This document shows, piece by piece, positions 59,333-64,000 of a DNA stretch of 64,000 nucleotides. The notes beneath the pieces were generated by a model. That model was not told the origin of the DNA. It saw only the letters and a program-made list of their open reading frames with translations, and searched no databases. A program made the position numbers and the translations under genes. The DNA is from Paenibacillus glacialis. Lineage in GTDB: Bacteria > Bacillota > Bacilli > Paenibacillales > Paenibacillaceae. The DNA is taken from the NCBI RefSeq assembly GCF_001637205.1, contig NZ_LVJH01000010.1:1-64000 (forward strand). Direction: 5' to 3'. Each line of letters opens with the position of its first letter. The first letter of the stretch is position 1.

Positions 59333-59965
59333 TTAGTTCACTCCTTTTAATCTCTCTTTAAACCCTATCAATAACACCTCAATAGATTCTTCAAAAGTGG
59401 GTAACAGTCTTTCCATCATGCTTTCAAGAGGTTCTTCTGAACGAGTGTACAGACTTACGATGCCATGTAATGTGTAAAAATAGATGCGAGTGTACATTAA
59501 GAGAAGTTCGTCGTTTCCTTCAATGACAAGGCAATGTTGAAGTGATTGCTCTAGAAGTTTAAACAATGATATCCGCATTGTGTTGATTTCATTATCTGAT
59601 ACCTCTATATCCACACGTGATGCCTTTTCTCCTATAAAAGTCGCATAAATGTTCCGATGAAGCAGGCAAAATTGAATGAATTCGAGACTGATCTCTTTAA
59701 GCTTTTCCTCTGGGGATAGATCAACCTGTAAAGAAATACGCTCCATCTGTGTTTGTATGGCTTCAAGAGGAGGCATAGAGAGCTGATGTAGCAAGGCTTC
59801 CTTGTCTTTGAAATAGATGTAAATGGTCGTATGTGAACAACCTGCAACCTTAGCGATTTCTCGCATCGTAACTGAATCGAATCCTTTTGTAGAAAATAGT
59901 TGTGCTGCAGCAGTTAGGATCTCTTTCTTAGTCGCTTGTGAACGAAGTTCCTGTTTAGTTAACAT
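59333..59965 (-). CDS. TetR-family repressor
   Basis: 210 residues with an N-terminal TetR helix-turn-helix (KEILTAAAQLFSTKGFDSVT then EIAKVAGCSHTTIYIYFKDK) and a ligand-binding C-terminal domain of a kind I cannot assign. ATG 59965 has AAAGGAG about 11 bases upstream. Three related palindromes overlap its promoter region (60004-60048), so it probably represses itself and the MBL gene. Confidence 0.88.
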   Translation of the reverse strand: MLTKQELRSQATKKEILTAAAQLFSTKGFDSVTMREIAKVAGCSHTTIYIYFKDKEALLHQLSMPPLEAIQTQMERISLQVDLSPEEKLKEISLEFIQFCLLHRNIYATFIGEKASRVDIEVSDNEINTMRISLFKLLEQSLQHCLVIEGNDELLLMYTRIYFYTLHGIVSLYTRSEEPLESMMERLLPTFEESIEVLLIGFKERLKGVN

Positions 59966-60003
59966 TCCTGAGTAGCACTCCTTTTGATAAAAAAATAAAA
60001 TAG

Positions 60004-60048
60004 TAACCACTGGTTAGTAACCGTTGGTCATATGGTAACCGATGGTTA
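60004..60048 (-). promoter_or_regulatory. three operator copies over the tetR promoter
   Basis: TAACCACTGGTTA (60004-60016), TAACCGTTGGTCA (60018-60030) and TAACCGATGGTTA (60036-60048) are variants of TAACCN3GGTTA. On the minus strand a TTGACA about 60056-60061 lies just upstream, so the copies cover the -10 region and transcription start. Confidence 0.75.
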
Positions 60049-60239
60049 TATTATTTGTCAACAAGTTTTATTATCGTAGGGGTGGGTTCATAAAAAGGGA
60101 ACGCATTCTAATTCGCGAATACATTAACAGAGTGGGGGCGATCCAATAATTCATAATCATAGAACAAGAGGATCTCAGTAGGGGGTTGGAGATACGATTC
60201 ATTTCTATCAAAAATTTGATATAAAGAGAGGTTTACGAC

Positions 60240-60326
60240 ATGATTAACATGGACGAAATCTATTTGATTACAGATATACCTGGATATACACCTCAAATTG
60301 GTCGGTTACTATCTATGATGAATTAA
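60240..60326 (+). pseudogene. DinB-family stub
   Basis: 28-codon frame MDEIYLITDIPGYTPQIGRL plus LSMMN and a stop, with an AGAGAGG ribosome site, matches the N-terminus of a DinB-family group (PGYTPQIGRLVSMMN is typical). The rest of the gene is gone; SRAP coding starts 22 bases later. A leaderless or attenuating peptide is less likely. Confidence 0.6.
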
Positions 60327-60347
60327 ATTATTGAGGGAGTGTTTAAG

Positions 60348-61028
60348 ATGTGTGGACGTTATACAATAACCGTCTCGATGGAGGATTTGTTGATCAGATA
60401 TCTCACGAATGATTCAACAATGATCCAATATGCCCCGAAATATAATCTGGCACCTATGCAATGGCTACCTGCTGTCATACATAATGGAACTGAGAATCGA
60501 TTGGGAGAACTTCGTTGGGGGCTTGTCCCGTCATGGGCCAAGGATGAGAAGATGGGCAGTAAAATGATTAATGCGAGAACGGAGACGTTGTTAGAGAAGG
60601 CATCGTTCAAACGTCTTGTAAGAAACCGACGATGTATCATCCCAGCAGATGGATTCTATGAATGGAAGAAGCAAGGTAGTAGCAAACAACCTATGAGAAT
60701 CGTTATGCGGGAAGGTAATATTTTCTCAATGGCTGGTTTATATGATATTTGGATCGATTCCGACGGAAAGAAACTGAGTACATGTACGATCATCACGACA
60801 ACACCTAATGATCTGATGGCTGACATACATGACCGGATGCCCGTTATTTTGCGTCGCGAAGATGAATCGCAATGGCTGAGCCGAGAGAACCATGATGTAT
60901 CAACACTTATGAAGCTGCTTAGTCCATATGAGTCGAGTAAGATGCGTGCCTATCCGGTGTCCTCTGCTGTAGGAAATGTGAGGCATGATTCTAAGGAATT
61001 AATCGAAGAAATCAGGGGGAGTGGTTGA
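60348..61028 (+). CDS. SRAP (YedK/HMCES-type) abasic-site shielding protein
   Basis: 226 residues. Starts MCGRYT, where Cys2 becomes N-terminal after Met removal and forms the covalent bond to abasic DNA. The conserved NARTET and PADGFYEW (Asn and Glu), and MPVILRREDE and a His in the DIHDRMP segment complete the active site. It protects single-stranded DNA at abasic sites. GAGGGAG nine bases before ATG 60348. The start of the NUDIX gene overlaps its upstream ribosome site. Confidence 0.9.
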   Translation: MCGRYTITVSMEDLLIRYLTNDSTMIQYAPKYNLAPMQWLPAVIHNGTENRLGELRWGLVPSWAKDEKMGSKMINARTETLLEKASFKRLVRNRRCIIPADGFYEWKKQGSSKQPMRIVMREGNIFSMAGLYDIWIDSDGKKLSTCTIITTTPNDLMADIHDRMPVILRREDESQWLSRENHDVSTLMKLLSPYESSKMRAYPVSSAVGNVRHDSKELIEEIRGSG

Positions 61029-61029
61029 T

Positions 61030-61647
61030 ATGAACCTGAAATGGCTTGAATGGGCACAACAAATTCAGGCAATCAGTCAGAATGGGCTTGCATATTCCAA
61101 GGATGTCTATGATCTAGAGCGGTTTGAACAGTTAAGGAATCTTAGCATTACGATATGTAATGAGTATACGGATGTGGAGACCGATAAGATAAGAACACTT
61201 TTTGCAAGCGAGTTTGGATATGCAACACCTAAAGTTGATGTACGGGGAGTTGTTTTTCAGAATGATGAAATTTTACTTGTGAAAGAGAGGCTTGATGGAG
61301 CGTGGTCTTTACCAGGGGGATGGGCAGACATAGGACTTTCACCTCGAGAGGTCGTTATTAAAGAAATAAAAGAAGAATCAGGATATGATGTCAGGACCAT
61401 CCGATTATTAGGAATAATGGACACGAAATTTCATGATCATCCTCCATCTGCACTCTATGTTTATAAAATATATATTTTGTGTGAAATTATAGGTGGAGAT
61501 GCATCTGGCGGAGTGGAAACTTCTGAAGTGAAATTCTTTAAGGAGAATCAATTACCTGCCCTGTCGGTAGAAAGAGTTACAGAGAAACAAATCAAAGAAT
61601 TGTTTAAATTTATAAGAGAACCAGATAAAGAAATTTTGTTAGATTAG
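61030..61647 (+). CDS. NUDIX hydrolase
   Basis: 205 residues. An N-terminal domain of about 60 residues (WLEWAQQIQAISQNGLAYSKD, the Nudix_N_2 type) precedes the NUDIX domain with box GGWADIGLSPREVVIKEIKE and ESG near residue 96. Likely an ADP-ribose or related pyrophosphatase. ATG 61030 follows GGGGGAGTGG; only one base after the SRAP stop, so the two are co-translated. Confidence 0.87.
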   Translation: MNLKWLEWAQQIQAISQNGLAYSKDVYDLERFEQLRNLSITICNEYTDVETDKIRTLFASEFGYATPKVDVRGVVFQNDEILLVKERLDGAWSLPGGWADIGLSPREVVIKEIKEESGYDVRTIRLLGIMDTKFHDHPPSALYVYKIYILCEIIGGDASGGVETSEVKFFKENQLPALSVERVTEKQIKELFKFIREPDKEILLD

Positions 61648-61662
61648 GATCATTAGATATTT

Positions 61663-61706
61663 AAAACGGCGCTGTCAGGTAGTCCATCTGACAGCGCCGT
61701 TCTTTT
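61663..61706. terminator. bidirectional terminator
   Basis: AACGGCGCTGTCAG and CTGACAGCGCCGTT form a perfect 14-pair stem with TCTTTT on one side and AAAA on the other, between convergent units. Confidence 0.92.
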
Positions 61707-61753
61707 GAATAAATGGTAACCTTCCCTCTGAATTAGAAGAAGAACCGTCTCCG

Positions 61754-62566
61754 TTATATAATTCTTCTACGCAAGCGACTGGAGATAAAGTCTGTTACAA
61801 CAACAAGCAATACAATTCCCAGAAGAATGACCCCAACACGGTTCCAATTACGAACTTGGAGAGCGAAGATTAGTGGCGTTCCAATACCGCCTGCACCGAC
61901 CAGACCGAGTGTTGTGGCAGATCTAATGTTAATCTCAAAACGATATAAAGAGTATGACAGGAACTGAGGAATGACCTGAGGTATAACCGCAAAACGGATC
62001 GTTTGTAATCGAGTGGCCCCGCAGGCAATAAGAGCTTCCTGTGGTCCTGGGTCAATACCTTCGATGGTTTCAGAGAATAATTTAGCCAACATACCAATAG
62101 AATGAACACCTAGAGCGAGAACTCCAGCGAAAGATCCAGGCCCAACGGCTTTAATAAACAGAATAGCGACTATCATCTCTGGGAATACCCGAATGACACT
62201 CAATGTGAATTTACCCATCCCAGGGAAGAGGCGTAGCCGGCTCATATTTGCTGCAGCCCAAAAGGCAAACGGAATACATAGAATGGCTGAAACAAACGTA
62301 CCTAGAATTGAAATAACTAGGGTTTCTAGTAGTTCACGTAATAAGTCTTCTCCTTCAGGAAGATAAACATATGCCCAATCGGGATGCATGAAACCTTTTA
62401 AGATGGATAAAGAGACGACCTTAGATGTAGATTGAAACCCTTGGTAATCTAATCCCAACATAGACCAAATAAATATGACAAGAATAAATAGTGCGATCAT
62501 CCATTTGCGTAAGTTACGTAAACGTATAGTTAAAGATGAGGAAGAGAGATGGTTGTTGTTGTTCAT
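61754..62566 (-). CDS. phnE: phosphonate ABC transporter permease (second copy)
   Basis: 270 residues, six membrane segments, binding-protein-dependent transport permease. The cytoplasmic EAA-type loop is LIACGATRLQTIRFAVIPQV near residue 182, and FEINIRSATTLGLVGAGGIG is the PhnE hallmark near residue 218. Overlaps the previous permease by four bases. Acts with the other permease and PhnC ATPase to import phosphonate, phosphite or a related anion. Confidence 0.9.
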   Translation of the reverse strand: MNNNNHLSSSSLTIRLRNLRKWMIALFILVIFIWSMLGLDYQGFQSTSKVVSLSILKGFMHPDWAYVYLPEGEDLLRELLETLVISILGTFVSAILCIPFAFWAAANMSRLRLFPGMGKFTLSVIRVFPEMIVAILFIKAVGPGSFAGVLALGVHSIGMLAKLFSETIEGIDPGPQEALIACGATRLQTIRFAVIPQVIPQFLSYSLYRFEINIRSATTLGLVGAGGIGTPLIFALQVRNWNRVGVILLGIVLLVVVTDFISSRLRRRII

Positions 62567-63408
62567 AATAGCTTCCTCCGTATGCTAGTACTTGTGTAAT
62601 CGATAATAAGGACGACTGCAAGTGTTAATATAATGATCGTTGCAGCTCGATCGTATCGGAACAGCCCGAGTGATTGGTTAAGTAGCAGTCCGATCCCACC
62701 AGCTCCAACGAAACCAAGTACGGTAGCGGCGCGAATATTAATCTCGAAAGTATACAGTAAATATGAGATGAAGGCCGGTAATGCCTGGGGGATCACTCCA
62801 AATACAATGATCTGTATCCGGTTCGCACCTACTGCCGTCATCGCTTCCAGTGGGCCAGGATCTATTGCTTCAAGAGACTCGTAAGTTAATTTGGCAATAA
62901 TACCGAACGAAAAGAATAGAAGAGCTAGCATCCCAGCAAAAGGACCAATTCCAAATACGGCAACGAAGATGGCTGCAAATAATAGATCAGGAACCGTTCT
63001 TACAAGATTTAATAGCGTTCGTATAGGAAGCGATAACCATTTATTAGGCGTAATATTATTTGCAGAGAAAAGGGCAGCAGGAATAGCGGGAATTGCACCT
63101 AGTATTGTACCTGCCACGGCTATCTTTATCGTTTGTAGCATAGGTGCCCAAATGGTTGGAAGATAGCTCCAATCGGGAGGGAACATTTCTTTAAGTAAGA
63201 CACCCATTTCTGGTAATCCGACAAAAAGTTGATAAGGGGTGACATCGATGTATATGGAGCACACGACGATGATGACTATGAACAACATCCATGTTGCAAT
63301 TCGTTTGCTTCTCTTGGTGTTGCCTAACCCATTGGTGATCAAGTAGTTAGACGAAGGTGATATGGATGGGATCGGGGTAGAGTCTGCTAAATTAGTATCC
63401 GATTTCAT
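62563..63408 (-). CDS. phnE: phosphonate ABC transporter permease (first copy)
   Basis: 281 residues, same family as the following gene: [20 protein letters not shown] near residue 192 and [20 protein letters not shown] near residue 223. It has a polar N-terminal extension of about 35 residues. Overlaps phnC and the second permease by four bases each, so the three are tightly coupled. Confidence 0.9.
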   Translation of the reverse strand: MKSDTNLADSTPIPSISPSSNYLITNGLGNTKRSKRIATWMLFIVIIVVCSIYIDVTPYQLFVGLPEMGVLLKEMFPPDWSYLPTIWAPMLQTIKIAVAGTILGAIPAIPAALFSANNITPNKWLSLPIRTLLNLVRTVPDLLFAAIFVAVFGIGPFAGMLALLFFSFGIIAKLTYESLEAIDPGPLEAMTAVGANRIQIIVFGVIPQALPAFISYLLYTFEINIRAATVLGFVGAGGIGLLLNQSLGLFRYDRAATIIILTLAVVLIIDYTSTSIRRKLL

Positions 63409-64000
63409 ACTACACCTACGCCTTGCATATCCCTCGATGAATCCAGCAACTCGTCCGCTTTGACGGGGCGTCCATAGATTTCAGCAAGCTTCTCATCAGT
63501 TGCTTCATGAACACTTCCATCGAATACAACTTCTCCAGCGCGAAGTCCGATGATTCGAGTAGCATAATCACGTGCCAAATCAATAAAATGAAGATTTACA
63601 ATGGTTGTTATATTTAATTCTCGATTAATTCGTTGTAGATCATCCATGACCTGTCTGGTCGTTAAGGGATCTAATGAAGCAACAGGTTCATCCGCCAATA
63701 TGATCGTGGCTTCCTGTGCTAATGCCCGAGCGATGGATACACGTTGTTGTTGTCCACCCGATAGTTGATCTGCTCGAATATAGGCCTTTTCTCGAATATT
63801 TACTCTTTCTAATGCAGTTAGAGCAATCTCGACATCTCTTTTTGGGAAGGAGCCGAACAGGGTTCTTAAGGTTGAGTGATAACCTACACGTCCAGAGAGG
63901 ACATTGTTAAGAACAGTGGTACGTTTAATGAGATTAAAGCTTTGAAAAATCATGCCAATATTGCGTCTTATTGAGCGTAACTTGCTACCTGAAGCAGATG
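63405..64000 (-). CDS. phnC: phosphonate ABC transporter ATP-binding protein, 5' end outside window
   Basis: At least 198 residues are visible; the start and Walker A lie beyond base 64000. The frame is open to the edge ([20 protein letters not shown]). The Q-loop is [12 protein letters not shown], the ABC signature [17 protein letters not shown], Walker [15 protein letters not shown] and the H-loop His in VNLHF. Couples ATP hydrolysis to import through the two PhnE permeases. The substrate-binding protein PhnD is not in the window and may precede this gene. Confidence 0.9.
   Translation of the reverse strand, partial: SASGSKLRSIRRNIGMIFQSFNLIKRTTVLNNVLSGRVGYHSTLRTLFGSFPKRDVEIALTALERVNIREKAYIRADQLSGGQQQRVSIARALAQEATIILADEPVASLDPLTTRQVMDDLQRINRELNITTIVNLHFIDLARDYATRIIGLRAGEVVFDGSVHEATDEKLAEIYGRPVKADELLDSSRDMQGVGVV

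Noticed and set aside
1..64000. tRNA or rRNA genes, tyrosine recombinase, prophage genes
   Set aside because: I looked for their characteristic motifs on both strands and found none; no integrase accompanies the cassette array within this window.

Overview
The window comes from a low-GC Gram-positive bacterium (Bacillota), most likely a Paenibacillus or close relative. Strong AGGAGG ribosome sites, TTG/GTG starts, HelD, PrsA-type foldase, a Bacillus-type PdxK, LrgAB, a TPP-riboswitch thi operon and many DinB-family proteins all fit this. The genus is an inference.

Region 1 (1 to about 20.5 kb, with a fragment at 22.9 kb) is the main discovery candidate. Short genes, all on the + strand and mostly one per unit, are separated by 14 complete and 7 damaged copies of a structured repeat (usually 158-193 bp, one of 136 bp). 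Each complete copy starts with NNNATAAC and ends with GTTATNNN and folds into a closing stem with three arms. The three variable bases after GTTAT at the end of one copy are complementary to those before ATAAC at the start of the NEXT copy, across the intervening gene: 7 of 15 testable pairs match 8/8, 7 match 7/8 and 1 matches 5/8. The two ends of the same copy match less well (3 of 14 perfect). This is the signature of integron gene cassettes, where the attC R' and R'' core bases belong to one cassette. Cargo is also cassette-like: DinB proteins, GNAT acetyltransferases, an APH-like kinase, an AAC(3)-like acetyltransferase, two nucleotidyltransferases, a methyltransferase, GrpB, a metallophosphatase, an acylphosphatase and unknown membrane or lipoproteins. 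No integrase lies in the window; the array runs off the left edge.

The array is broken at 7.15-10.87 kb by a LacI regulator and GH13 alpha-glucosidase locus with its own palindromic operator, and at 19.1-19.4 kb by a decayed IS110-type transposase. Malate:quinone oxidoreductase (mqo) sits between the last complete site and a final half site.

Region 2 (23-49 kb) is mostly ordinary chromosome: pdxK, lrgAB, a HesB-like protein, a catalase remnant, a two-gene unit with a TIR-like effector, GDSL hydrolase, oxidoreductase, XRE regulator with two operators, a YdjM-like protein behind a LexA-like box, two chemoreceptors, a PrsA-like foldase, AI-2E and ArAE family transporters, adenine deaminase, helD, an AHSA1-ArsR pair, an MFS exporter, a DUF2809 protein and an orphan Imm53 gene.

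Region 3 (49-64 kb) holds a TPP riboswitch with tenI-thiO-thiS-thiG, then a stretch of GNATs and methyltransferases with several broken genes (52.3-53.5 and 57.8-58.6 kb), signal peptidase I, a TetR-MBL operon with three operator copies, SRAP and NUDIX proteins, and a phosphonate-type ABC transporter (phnC-phnE-phnE) running off the right edge.
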